Shown: positions 46,924-58,870, numbered from the stretch's first letter. The stretch: DNA of 64,000 nt from Thermothelomyces thermophilus ATCC 42464 (GCF_000226095.1 NC_016472.1:3534001-3598000); one strand, 5' to 3'. Translations and numbers: made by a program. Notes: generated from the letters alone by a model not told the origin.

Positions 46924-47341
46924 TGTGACGAACCTAACTCAGACTTCTTCTAAAAGGGTTCAGACGAAGGTAGATTAAACAGGGCAAGCAGGCAGGTCGT
47001 CTAAGGGATTTAGTAAAGCCAAAGGGTTTATAACAACACTAGAGTTATCTCTTATAGTAATTAGCAATACTTGGTATAAGTACTATGATTGTGAGTTACT
47101 ATCACTAGTGAACTCTTAGAGTCTACCTAACGAGTGACTATCTATATGTATATATAATCCTAGTGATTACTCCTGATTACGGTGATCGTGAGTAATCGCA
47201 TAGTGGTAATTACCCTAATCGCTAGTAAGCGTAGTAATTACTGTGCTTCCTATGTTGTAATTGGTCCTTTTGTTCCTTTGGCTTGATTGGCCTATTTATG
47301 CTAATGGTCTAGGTAGCATCTATATATATATTTCTATAATA
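46924..47341 (-). repeat. 3' LTR of element 3
   Basis: 418 bp, running on the + strand from TGTGACGAACC to TTTCTATAATA (TTTCCGTGACA in the other copy). Confidence 0.93.
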
Positions 47342-47459
47342 CGATACCTTCCCTTTAAGGCTTTTAACCTAAAAGCCCTCTTTTAGGCCGTTTTAAATAG
47401 CGCTAACATCCCTTATATTCCTTATATATATTTTTCTTCTTAGCTCTTTATTACCCTTT

Positions 47460-48082
47460 ATACTATTAATTATACTATCTAATATATATAGATCCCTAGT
47501 ATCTATTCGCCGTAAGCGTTTAGCTTAGTTTATTTCCGATCATAGGTTTATAGTAATAGCATGTTCCTATTATATAGAGTATAACCGAGTATATAAAATG
47601 ATTGAAAAATCTTATCATTACAAGGCTTATATATGTCAGGGTCATACTTATAATAGTTCTAGCGTTCCGGTTTCCTCTTATAAGTTCCCATTTCCTTATA
47701 AGGGTACGTCTCTAATCGTAATGTAGTAGATCGTATCATACACGAGCAACGTCATTTAAAGGCTAAAGAGAAAGAGGCCGAAGCCTTGCTACAAGAATAT
47801 TAACGCAAAGCTTCTAGGGCGTTAGCCTGTCTAACTCGGGTTTGTAAATAACGAGAGTTCCTAGTAGAGAAGGGGGCAGACATAGTTATATAGGGTTTGT
47901 CGAATCCAGACGAATTGGAGGCGGTAGAATAGCAGGAATCGGGGGCCGTTATATAACTTAATGGTGGTGTTAACGTTATTAACTAGGGCGCTATTTTCGG
48001 TTTTATCCTAGGTTTGCCTTTAGCTAATCTAGGTTCTACTAATAGAACTATTCTAGTTTCTTAGGGTAGTTTAAGTTTTTAA
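47460..48082 (+). pseudogene. Antisense two-exon gene in element 3: Zn2Cys6-like cluster plus coiled coil
   Basis: Opposite to pol and adjacent to the 3' LTR, as in element 1. The start is approximate: the aligned start codon is now ATA (47460), expected from ATG after RIP. Exon 1 carries one Cys and five Tyr codons at C-x2-C-x6-C-x8-C-x2-C-x6-C (first Cys at 47562). Intron 47680-47726 (donor ATAAGT from GTAAGT, CTAAT at 47712, acceptor GTAG) joins VPVSSL to DRIIHEQRH. Exon 2 is a coiled coil with REFLVEKGAD and SNPDELEAVE and ends at TAA 48080-48082. Protein similarity to the element 1 copy is clear while much of the nucleotide sequence has diverged, which supports real antisense coding. From memory, similar hypothetical proteins occur in fungal genomes; I have not checked. 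Confidence 0.7.
47680..47726 (+). other. Intron of the antisense gene in element 3
   Basis: 47 nt with a RIP-altered donor (ATAAGT), branch-like CTAAT and acceptor ATGTAG. It interrupts the same Leu codon as the element 1 intron although the intron sequences differ. Confidence 0.65.
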
Positions 48083-51000
48083 CTAGTTCCTATAAGCTAT
48101 CCTCTAGTCCGAAATTAAGCTATTTGACTAGATATTATGGGTCCTTATTAATAATATATAAATCTAGAATTTCTTTGACGTCTTATTCTTTTTCCTTATC
48201 TTTTACTTCGATATATATAGCAACCTTAGTATTCTTTAGTACTAGTTTAAGAAGTAAAATATAAAAAACATCTATCTATAGTCGTATAGATAATAGTAAC
48301 GATAATTAGTAATTAGATATCAAAATTTGTTCTTTAATAATAAAGGGTCTAACCTTTTTAAAGTCTAGCTTTATACTTAGTCGTTTAGTTTATAAGTTTT
48401 ATATAATTAGGTAGACTTTGTCTCCCCTCTCTAGGCAAGGTCCCTTAAGCCTATATTTGTTATAGTAGTTCTTTATTCTAGTCTTGACAAACTCGAGTTC
48501 CTTTTTAAGTTTCTTATATAGTATATACATTTGTTCTACTTTGACTACTGCTCTTGGCACTATAACCTCTAGTCCTTGCCTAAGGTCTACTTTATATCTG
48601 TAGTTCGCGAAGAACGGTATAACTTTAGTTATTTCCGTTAGTGTCGTATTATAAGCGAGTTATACTATTGGCAATAGTATAACCTAGTCGTCTTGCTAGT
48701 AGTTAACGTAAGAGCGGAGGTACTACTTAATAACTTGGTTTAGTTGCTCCGTTTGTCCGTCAGTTTACAGGTAATATGCCGTTAATAGCTTGCTATTAAC
48801 GCCTAATCATTATATTAACGCTTGCTAGAACTTTAATACGAACTTAGTATCTCTGTTAGTGATCTATTCTTGTAGCTAAGCGTATACTAATATAACTTAC
48901 TAATAGATTACGTCTACTAGCTATTTAGCTATCTAGGACTCCTTATAAGGAAAGAAGTATACCTATTTAGTTAGGCGATCTACTATAGTAAGAATACTAT
49001 TATAGGTTACTCTTATAGTTATATCCTTAGATTCTAGTAACTTTATAATAAAGTCTATTATAACTAAGCTTCATAGTTCATTAGCTATTAGTAATAGCTA
49101 AAGTAGCCTATATAGCTTATATTATACCATTTTGCTTCGATTGTAAATGTCGTAGTTCTATATAACTTCCTTAACTCGTACTATTAACTATGGAAAGTCG
49201 TAGTGTTTCTTGACTTGTACGACAGTCTTCGTAACTCCTTTATATCCTCTAAGTTTCGACTTGTAGAGTTCTCGAATCATTCGTAGCTATTATTCCCTAT
49301 TATAGATATATGCTTTGCCTTAGTACCAGAGTTTCCTATCTCTTTCTTCTACTCCGTTAGGTATTACTAGTCTAGGTGCTGCTTAATATTATATCTCGTT
49401 AATCCTTTCTTCTTAAAAGATTATATAATATTCTAGGAACAAGTTAAGTAGATTATCTTCTATAGGTGTCTACGTTTTATAATATAGTATTCCGTCTATT
49501 TGTTCCTTAAATAATAGTAGCGTTATTTCTATTTATCCTTCTATATAATCTATTCGTCGGCTTAAGATATCTACTTGTACGTTCTCTTTGCCTTTCTTAT
49601 AGCAGATCTTAAAATTAAATTCTATAAGAAATTCTACCTATCGTATTTGTCATCTATTAAGCTCCTTTGTTATTATAAAGTATTATAAATTCTTATAATC
49701 TATATATACTTATACTAGTTTAATCGTACTACTAAGGTATAGTTACCATTCCTTGAAAGCTTCGATAATTGTAAGTAATTCCTTGTCATAGATTAGATAA
49801 TTAAGATATAGTCTATTGAGCTTCTTTGAAAAGAAGGCTATAGGATATAGCTTCCCTTATTCATCTTGTTATCCTAATTGTCCTCCGATAGCATAGTCTA
49901 AAGCGTCCGTTTCTACCTCGAATGGCTTCTTAGGGTCTAGTAATACCAGTACTAGATCTTTAGTAATAGCGTCGCGGATCTACGTAAATACTTGCTTGTA
50001 TTATTCTTCCCATTAGAATTTAGTATTCCTCTTTATAAGTTTATATAAAGGTCGTACGATCGCTCTAAAGTTCCTAATAAACATTCGGTAAAAGTTCGTA
50101 AATCTGATAAAGCTTCGTATTTCTGTAACTAACGTTAGTTATAGCTACTCCTTAATAGCTTTAACCTTAAAAGGTTCTATCCGGATTTATCCTAGGGATA
50201 TTTTGTATCCTAGAAACACCGTTTTCCTGATATAGAATTCGCTCTTTTCCTTATTAACTAATAGTTTATACGCGTATAGCGCGTCTAGCACTGCTTTTAT
50301 ATACTTCCGGTGTTTATCTATTGTCTTAGAGAAGATAAGTATATTATTAAGATAATATACTGTAAATTTGTTGAGAAAGGGTTAGATAGCTTAATTAATT
50401 AGGGCTTAGAACGTTGTTAGCGCGTTCGTAAGTCTAAATAGCATAATAAGGTACTTATAGTAGCTATAGGGTATCCTAAAGGCCGTTTTCTACTCGTTGC
50501 CTTCTTTAATCTATATATAGTTATAGGCTAATAGTAAGTTAAGATACGTAAAATATTAGGCTCCTATTAACTAATCTCGGAGCTATAAGATTAGTAGTAA
50601 CAGGTATCGGTTTTTTACGGTCTATTCGTTAAGTTACTAATAGTTAATATATAACTATAGCTTTCCATCTTTCTTAGGTACAAATAGGATTAGGTAGCCT
50701 ACTAGCAATATCAATAGGCAGATATATCCTCTTTAAAGGTTTTCCTCTAAATATCGCTTAAGTTCTTCGTTTTATATCTAGCTTATATAGTAAATCTTAA
50801 AGAACTTTAGTCATGCTCCTTCCTTAAGCTTAATCTTGTAATCCTATAGGCCATATTCTAGTAATCCTTCTAGATACTTCGGTTCGAATGCTAGGTGTCT
50901 TTTGTATTCTTTCAGTACTTCCCTAGTCTTATCTTGTCTCTCGAGTTTCTAATAGTATACAAACTTAGTTCTATCTATAGCGATGCTAGCGATTTCTCCT

Positions 51001-53968
51001 GTCTTAGCCTACTACTCTAATTATAATGCTCCGCATTTATTAACGGAGAGAACAGCTATTGGCGGTTTGGCTCGTTCCTCCTATTACGATATCGATGTTG
51101 TTATACTGCCTCTTCTAGAGTCCGTAGTGGTCTGTCTGCTATTATTTGTCTCTTGTAGTAGATCTGTAGGATATGCCTTCCTTTAAGTATTGTCTGCTTA
51201 TGATTCTTACGTGCTTCCTATCTTGCTAGTCGAATATAACTCCGTTTAGGGTTATAGGTAGCTACTATTCTTCTAGCTAATATCTAGGTTATAATCTTTA
51301 TACTATAGTAACTCTAATATTATATCTTTGTCGTTACCTATATCTATAATACTAAATATGATTACTATAGTCTTCCTTACTATAGTAATGTTAATCGGTT
51401 TAGTTTCCTTATATATCTATTATATTAGAAATAGCCCTTTAATTATACTATACTTCCGCTTTATTCTCTAGGGTATCTATAGCTAATTTACAAGTGTTAG
51501 CGAAATTAGGTTTATCTCTACTCTACTATCTATTAGTATAAGCATTTTATACTATTTCTATTATACTATTATCTATAGTCGCTTGTCTTGCTACCATCGT
51601 CTAAAGATTATAGCGATTTCCTATATTTCTACTAGGAGGTCTCGATATAGTAGTCTCTTACGCTAGTTCCTCCTATACTACGCTATTACTTGCCGCTATA
51701 CGGGTATTAATAGTTTCCGGGCCCCTTAAAGGGCCCTAACCTGTTTCCTAGGTTAGTGCTAACCTCTTTAGTTATTTAGCTAATAGCGGCTTCGTTAATC
51801 GTACTCATTTCTGTAAGCTATTAAGTACTTATAGCTTCCTACTATTAAGTCTATTTTACTTTTTATCGTATATACTATAGCTTTATCTAAAGCTCCTAAG
51901 TTCGCGATTTCTTTTTATCCGCGTAATAGAGGTAGTCGTTGCTCTAGCACGAGTCCTATATATCTCGTCCCGTTCTATAGTACCTAGGCTAGGCTTGTCT
52001 TAGAACTATCGTAATGCCTTCTAGATCGTGGGCTTCGATCTTCTAGAGTAATTCGGCTGCTTTATTTTCTACATCGTAGACCTATTCCATAGGGCAGAGG
52101 CTTCTATCCTCATTTCCTTGTTAGGTCGGCTAGTGATTGTTTTCGAATTTGTTACGGAAGTGATAACAGCATTTATATACTATATATTAGAACTAGGGCA
52201 CTTGTATATATACCTCGTATCGGGGGTATAGTTATATAGCGTTGCCTAGGAGGTATTAGAATTCTTTCCTAAATCCTTCCTATTATATATAGACTATAGG
52301 TACTCTAATGCTAAAGTAAGAGTATTTCTTCTAGTAGCTTCCTTATATACGCTTGTCTTTTCTATAGTTTATATATATAAACTAGTATTCTAAGATCTAT
52401 ATATCGTTACTAAGTTACTAGTTATTAAGGTACTTAGTATAGCTATTAGGCCTATTATATATTATAGGCTATCTTCCTTTAATAGCTTCTACGATATGTT
52501 AGAGTTCCTTTATTTCGTCCCTTATCTTATCACTCTACTAGGTAAGTTAAGTTAAGCGTTTATCCTATTTACGTAGTTCTATATTAAGTCGGAAAACTTC
52601 ATTATAGTACTATTCGATTCGTTCCTAAAGGAATGGAATATTAGGTCTAGGTCTTTCGATTCCTTAGGTATCGGTTATCTACGATCTATCCTACCTCTAT
52701 ATAACTATAAAACCCTACTACCTCAAGGCTAGGAGAATCGAAATTAGTAGTATATATTCTCCTACTATATCCTATTCGGCAAGACCTATCTCTAGGTCTA
52801 TAGTGACTAGTTTAGAGTACGGTGCTTATTTATCTTTACCATTACCGTTATATCCGAGACTATCTATATTACTGCCCCTATCTTTGTAGCTCGTAGCTAC
52901 TACTTCGATAACGTCCTTAGTAGTTTCGTCGATAACCGTAATTTCCTTTCTAGGGACTATCTTCTACTCTTTCTTCGGGCTTTGACATTCTTGCTTATAG
53001 TGCCCTTTCTTTCTATAGTTATAGTAGGTAACATTAGACTTGTCTTTAGTTGTCTTCTTCTGGTCTTACTTCTATGCTATATCTATATTTATAGCTCTAG
53101 GGTATGTCCTATATAAGGTACTAACGTATGCTCGCTTTTTCTTATTGTTAGCCTTAACTGTAGTTTTATTTATTCGGCCTTATTTCTATTACTCTTATAT
53201 ATAGAGTTAATTATTAATTTTAATAGCTTATACGATATATTTGTCCAAGGTCTTAGGCTAATTGTACTTATATAGCTTATCTTTAACCTTTTCCTTTAAG
53301 CTATTATAAAATAGTTATATCAACGCTTCGTCATTAAGCTAAGACTTAAGTATATCCTATCTAAACTATATAGTATAGGAGGCTACTAACTTAGTCTATT
53401 AGAGATTAGCAAGTCTTTCTTATATATAAATCTTCTTATCTTTATCGCTAAAAACCTTCTAAAGCTCTTCTTTAAAATAGTTATAAGATTAAAAGACTGC
53501 CTATATAAACGTATCTTAGTTATCTTTATCTTCCTTAATAAGGTAGTTATTCTATATAGGTTTAAACTATTTAAGTACCTTACCCTCTAGTCTTATAACT
53601 ATATAGAGGACTTTGGCTTTATTATCTAGAAACTTATTATTATTAAGTTAGAAGTAGGATCAAAGGTTTATTAGGAATCCTATAAGATCCTCCTTAGTTC
53701 CTCTATATTTACTAGGTAGTTCGATCTTAATACGGCTCGCTTTGGCGGTTTCAAGTGCCTTGATTTTGGTATAGGCCTCGTTAACTAACTTCTATAAGTG
53801 CTTTTCACCGTTCTCGAGTTCCTTAATTTAGGCTTAAGTAGCCTTATCTCTCTAGTCTAACTCCTAGATCTGCTACTAGAGTTGACCAAGCTAAGCGAGC
53901 AGCTATTTGGCCGTGACGTTAATAGCGATATCGATATTAAGGTCGAAGTTACCTCTATTCTAAACTAT
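48083..53968 (-). pseudogene. Element 3 gag-pol
   Basis: Minus-strand relic colinear with element 1: gag from about 53968, zinc knuckle near 52985-53030, protease near 51530, RT catalytic motif (YLNN for YLDD) near 50345-50360, integrase around 48500-49300 and chromodomain near 48130-48190. Stops are of the TAG/TAA type throughout. Confidence 0.8.
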
Positions 53969-53995
53969 AATAGAACAAAGGGAGTAATAGCAACG

Positions 53996-54413
53996 TATAA
54001 CAAACCTAACTTAGACTTCTTCTAAAAGGGTTTAGACAAAGGTAGATTAAACAGGATAAGTAGGCAGGTCGTCTAAAGGATTCGATAAAGCCAAAGGGTT
54101 TATAACAACACTAGAGTTATCTCTCATAGTAATTAGCAATGCTTAGTATAAGTACTATGATTATAAGTTGCTATTACTAGTAAACTCTTAAAGTCTATCT
54201 AACGAGTAACTATCTATATATATATATAATTCTAGTGATTACTCCTGATTACGGTGATTGTGAGTGATTGTATGGTGGTAATTACCTTGATTGCTGGTAA
54301 GCGTAGTGATCACTGTGCTTTCTATGTTGTAATTGGTCCTTTTGTTCCTTTGGCTTGATTGGCCTGTTTGTGCTGGTGGTCTAGGCGGTATCTGCATGTA
54401 TATTTCCGTGACA
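53996..54413 (-). repeat. 5' LTR of element 3
   Basis: 418 bp, TATAACAAACC to TTTCCGTGACA on the + strand; matches the other LTR of the element in length. Confidence 0.93.
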
Positions 54414-54418
54414 TAGGG

Positions 54419-55521
54419 CCTCGAACTTCTATAGACCTACTAAGCTAGGGGGCAAGCTAGAAGGCCTTACTAGGGAGCTATTAAAGGCCTAATATAAGGC
54501 CCTTTGAGTAGTTACTAGGGCCTATAAGGCCACCCTTATCTGGTGCCTCGAAACAGAAGCCTAGGTGCTACCCCTCGACCTCTATCTTAATAAGAGGCTA
54601 GCCGACTTCGAAGCCAAACTCGATTAGCTACTCCTATAGACCAGGGCAGGCCCGGGAGCCTCCTAGGTCCCTACGAGGGCTCTTATCTAACAGGCCTATA
54701 ATAGGCTTGGCCAAAGGTTCTAGAAGAGAAGGGCTAGGGCAAGGGGCTGGGAGCCGAAGCCTATAGCCTTAGAGGTAGCGAGGTTGATAGTCTGGTAGTG
54801 GGTTTAGGAGGGCTATAGAGGGGGTCGACCCCCCCTATAGACCCTATAAAGAGGATTACGGGCCACGGAACTGGCTATAGTGGCTAGCTAGAGCAACCAT
54901 TAGAGGGCCGACCAAGCCGGTAAGAGGATATGGCGTATATCGGACAAGGACCCCCCGTGCCTAGTTTTTATAGGGGAAGGCCTACAAAGGCACTAGGGCC
55001 TGACAAAGGCCTAGAGCTCCCTACTAGTATAGGCCCGTATAGGGGCTATTAGCCTCTATGACTTCCTTTTTAGGGTTTAAGTCCTAGGGGTTAGTACCCC
55101 CTACTATACCTGTGGCTAGGGGAGGGAGACTGTCGAGCACCTAGTTGTATAGTGCCCGAACCTACTAAGAAGCCGAATATAGGAATCGTAGGAAATATAG
55201 ACGTAAAGGGACCTAGACCTTATCTTACGGGGTATAGGGGCCCGTAACCATCGTTTGGCAAGGAGGGTTTTATAGTAGCTAATGGACCTAGGGAGGCTTC
55301 CGGAATACTACCTTGTAAGTAGGCTAGACCGGGAGGGAAGGCCTCTATAGGGCTATTCTAGCTACTTCTCCTTTTCTTTATAGTATATTAGTACTCTAGA
55401 TTAGGCATTAAAGGAGGGATAGAGGTTTTTATCTGGCATATTAGGTACGGTTTCCTTTATATATAACTAGAGAGGCTCTAGTATACTTATTAGTATAGCG
55501 GTATAGGACGAATAATAATAA
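54419..55521 (+). mobile_element. LINE copy 3, piece 4 of 4 (3' end and tail)
   Basis: Completes the LINE: C-terminal ORF2 with the Cys/His knuckle region (near 55100-55150), 3' UTR and a short AAT tail at 55511-55521. The four pieces add up to about 5.2 kb, equal to copy 2. Followed directly by the right-hand 17-bp 18S duplication. Confidence 0.92.
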
Positions 55522-55659
55522 TATAATAAGGTACTATTAAATAAATAATAACTAATTTAATACGTTATTTATTATTTCGCTATATGATTACTTATATTTA
55601 GATATATATAACTTAATCTTCAAGATAAGTATATAATTACTAGTAAAACTAACTAGATA
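55522..55659 (-). pseudogene. 18S rRNA 5' end, RIP-mutated (separated by LINE copy 3)
   Basis: Begins with the target duplication and continues as reverse-strand 18S: AAATAAATAATAACTAATTT and CTTATATTTAGATATATATA, ending ACTAGATA at 55659 where the normal gene starts TACCTGGT. With the main part this makes an 18S of about 1.8 kb, full length. Confidence 0.9.
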
Positions 55660-56249
55660 ACTATTATAAGCCGGTTAAGGCTAACTATCCATATTTTAAG
55701 GTAAAAGAGTTTACTAAGTTACTAGGTCGGTAGGTATAAGGGCCTATATAGCTATATAGCTCGTCTGGTAACGTGTTAGTCGAGCTATAGGTTATATCTA
55801 CTTTCCCCTCCTAAATTCCCTAGAGCGCCGTCGGCGGGCGAGAGCAGGGAGCGATCGCGCCCCGAAGTCGCCGCCTAAGCGCCCTAAGAGGAGGCCTGAC
55901 TAGGAGGTTTAGCCTTATAGGTGTCCCTAACCGGTAGGTACCCCTAGTAGCTTTAGAAAGGTCTAGCGAACCACTAAGCACCTACATAACCTACCCTTTA
56001 CTATATATGGGGTATTCCCTTACATTTATAGAGTCTTCTTAGATATTATATATACCTTTAGGTAAGGTTATACTAGTAGTAGTAATAGTGCTAAGGTAGT
56101 ACTTGCTATAATCGTTAGTACCTTAGTAGACTATAAGGTATTATATAAAGGTAGTAATATATAAACTAGGACTAATAGTAGCCTATAAAGGCTATTATAG
56201 AGAGGTATTAGGTTATCTAAAAGTAGGTATATCTAATAGTCCTTCTATA
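55660..56249 (-). other. Probable 5' ETS / IGS of the displaced rDNA
   Basis: Assigned by position upstream of the 18S. It includes a CpG-rich, CpA-free patch at about 55813-55890 (GCGCCGTCGGCGGGCGAGAG and GAGCGATCGCGCCCCGAAG) standing out from AT-rich flanks. No coding content. Confidence 0.5.
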
Positions 56250-56405
56250 GGAGCTTTTTCTTTTTTCTTCTTCCTTCCTTATATATCTATTGACTAATAT
56301 ATAGCAAGGTATATATACTAGTAGGCTCTAGGGTAGAGTTCCAGGCCTTATAAAACTTGTTTATATAGCCTTTGCCAAAAATAGGCTTATAAGCTTATAA
56401 ATACT
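56250..56405 (+). repeat. 150-bp repeat unit, copy 1 of 3
   Basis: Shares TATATAGCCTTTGCCAAAAA and TAGGCTTATAAGCTTATA with 56520-56680, and a more divergent version with 58375-58530. Confidence 0.75.
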
Positions 56406-56519
56406 AAGATAGGTAGATCTATATAGCTAATAGGTAGAAGACTAGGAGACTTTAATATAGCTATGCCGTACCTTAGGCTATAGAGGCTAATAGTAGCTAA
56501 TAGGAGTAGTTACCTTTAG

Positions 56520-56680
56520 CTTCTAGCTTGCCTGCCCCTTTCTTATATACCTACTGACTAATATATAGTAGGGCGTATATACTAGTAGCTTTAGGGGTAG
56601 AATCCTGGGTTCTATAAAACTTATTTATATAGCCTTTGCTAAAAATAGGCTTATAAGCTTATAGCTATATATAATGCCCT
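56520..56680 (+). repeat. 150-bp repeat unit, copy 2 of 3
   Basis: Leads straight into the large CCTACC array, as does copy 3 before the smaller array, so unit and array seem to move or duplicate together. Confidence 0.75.
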
Positions 56681-57620
56681 ATCTTACCTACCTTATACTA
56701 ACCTATCTTATACCGACTTACCTTATACCTAGCCTAACCAACCTACCTTATACTAACCTACCCTATACTAACCTACCCTATACCTTGCCTAGCCGACCTA
56801 CCTTATACTAACCTACCCTATACCTTATCCTCCTAACCAACCTACCTTATACCTAACCTACCTACCCTATACCCTATCCTCCTAACCGACCTACCCTATA
56901 CCTAGCCTACCTACCTTATACCCTATCCTCCTAACTAACCTACCCTATACCTAACCTACCTACCCTATACCCTAACTTACCTACCTTATACCTAGCCGAC
57001 TTACCCTATACCTAGCCTAACTAACCTACCCTATACCGACCTACCTTATACCTAGCCTAACTAACCTACCCTATACCGACCTACCTTATACCCTATCCAT
57101 CCTACCTACCTTATACCTAGCTAACCTACCTTATACCTAGCTAACCTACCCTATACCCTACCTATCCTACCTACCTTATACCTAGCTAACCTACCTTACA
57201 CCCTATCCTCTTAATTAACCTACCCTATATCTAGCCTACCTACCTTATACCCTATCCTCCTAACCAACCTACCTTATACCTAACCTACCTACCCTATACC
57301 CTAACCTACCTACCCTATACCTAGCCGACCTACCTTATACCTAGCCTAACTAACCTACCCTATACTAACCTACCTTATACCTATCCTAACCAACCTACCC
57401 TATACCAACCTACCCTATACCCTACCTATCCTACCTACCTTATACCTAGCCGACCTACCCTATACCTAGCCAACCTACCCTATACCCTACTTATCCTACC
57501 TATCTTATACCTAGCCGACCTACCTTATACCCTATCCTCCTAACCGACCTACCCTATACCTAGCCTACCTAACCTACCTTATACCTTAGCCTACCTACCC
57601 TATACCTATTCTACTCATCC
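56681..57620. repeat. Tandem array of CCTACCYTATACC-type units, about 940 bp
   Basis: Dense short-period repetition built from CCTACC(C/T)TATACC and linkers such as TAGCC, TAACTAA and CTATCCT. Period is irregular (roughly 11-24 bp). Likely an IGS minisatellite of the displaced rDNA; it is not the TTAGGG telomere repeat. Confidence 0.85.
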
Positions 57621-57904
57621 TATACCCGTAATCGAGGCTAATCCCTATAACTATATTAAATACTAACCTATAATGACTCGAATAATAGGCTCTTAGGCCT
57701 AGAAGCCCTACTAGCTATACTAGAACCTTACCTCTTATACTAGAGTAAGAAGGTAGGTTAGATAACTAACTATAATATATAGCACTTATATAGCTAAAGG
57801 ACGAGAACGTCTAACCTAGGTTAGCTAGCTACCTTACTATCTTATATCTAACTACTCCTTAAGAGTAGGAAGCTATATAAGCATTTTAAATAAGATATAA
57901 ATAG
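57621..57904. other. Spacer between array and ATT microsatellite
   Basis: About 280 bp without recognised features; no coding content. Confidence 0.4.
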
Positions 57905-57984
<80 letters not shown>

Positions 57985-58192
57985 CATTATTATTATTAAT
58001 CCTATACCGCTATACTAATAAGCACGCCAGAGCCTCTCTAATTATATATAAAGGAGGCTATACCTAATAAGCCGGATATAGAGGTTTTTATCTAGCCTAT
58101 TAGGTATGGTTTCCTTTATATATGACTAGAGAAGCTCTAGTATACTTATTAGTATAACGGTATAGGACTAATAATAATAATAATAATAATAA
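57905..58192. repeat. Two LINE 3' ends in inverted orientation with ATT and TAA tails
   Basis: An ATT microsatellite (about 57905-57996) is followed by a reversed LINE 3' end (57997-58075), then at once by a forward LINE 3' end (58076-58177) and a TAA tail (58178-58192). The arms make a near-palindrome with microsatellites at both outer edges. Both are extreme 5' truncations. Confidence 0.85.
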
Positions 58193-58374
58193 GCTAGATA
58201 TAAATAGATTATAAGCTAGTATAGGCCTAAATATATAGTATAATATTATAACAAGGCAGGGCACGTCGCCCTATAGCTAGTACAAATAACAGACCTAGAG
58301 AAAAAGACATACGACTAGAGCGCTTCTCCTACCCCATACCCTATCCTACCTGACCTACCCTAGACCGTAGCCCC
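58193..58374. other. Unassigned spacer with short CCTACC fragments
   Basis: No coding content. It includes a few array-like units near 58330-58370. Confidence 0.4.
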
Positions 58375-58530
58375 GACCCCTCCCTTATATAGCCTGGCAA
58401 GCAATGCCTAGTAGGCAGTACGGCCTATACTACTCGAGGGTAGCAAGGCCCGGCACTATAGAGCTTATTTATATAGCCTTTACTAAAAATAAGCTCGTAA
58501 GCTCGTAGCTATATATAGCTCCCTATCTGA
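58375..58530 (+). repeat. 150-bp repeat unit, copy 3 of 3
   Basis: Diverged copy ending TTATATAGCCTTTACTAAAA then AGCTCGTAAGCTCGTAGCTA, followed by the second CCTACC array. Confidence 0.7.
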
Positions 58531-58870
58531 CCTACCCTATATTTATCCTAACTAACCTACCTTATACTAACCTACCCTATACCTTGCCTAACTAACCTAC
58601 CCTATACCTAACCTACCTACCCTATACCTAGCCGACCTACCTTATACTAACCTACTCTATACCCTACCTAGCTAACCTACCTTATACCTAGCCTAACTAA
58701 CCTACCCTATACTAACCTACCCTATACCTAGCCTAACCAACCTACCCTATACTAACCTACTCTATACCCTACCTATCCTACCTACCTTATACCTAGCCGA
58801 CCTACCTTATACCCTACCTATCCTACCTACCCTATACCTAGCCTAACCAACCTACCCTATACTAACTTAC
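58531..58870. repeat. Second CCTACCYTATACC tandem array, about 340 bp
   Basis: Same unit types as the larger array, again directly after the 150-bp unit. Confidence 0.85.

Larger units (their letters stand above)
46924..54413 (-). mobile_element. LTR element 3: Ty3/gypsy chromovirus, 7.5 kb, reversed
   Basis: Two 418-bp LTRs and a perfect 5-bp duplication TAGGG (46919-46923 and 54414-54418) inside LINE copy 3. Its gag-pol, on the minus strand, is closely related to element 1 across the interior. It differs from element 1 in the 3' module (antisense gene) and in the LTR upstream of the TATA box. The purine tract next to the 3' LTR (AAAGGGAAGG on the minus strand) is also shared. RIP-degraded. 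Confidence 0.93.

Noticed and set aside
10330-55521. Alternative genetic code or stop-codon readthrough suggested by dense TAG codons
   Set aside because: The same changes occur in non-coding LTRs and rDNA and follow CpA-to-TpA on both strands, so RIP is sufficient.
56681-57620. Possible telomere or subtelomere repeat
   Set aside because: The units (CCTACCYTATACC) are not TTAGGG/CCCTAA and the context is rDNA spacer, so no chromosome end is implied.
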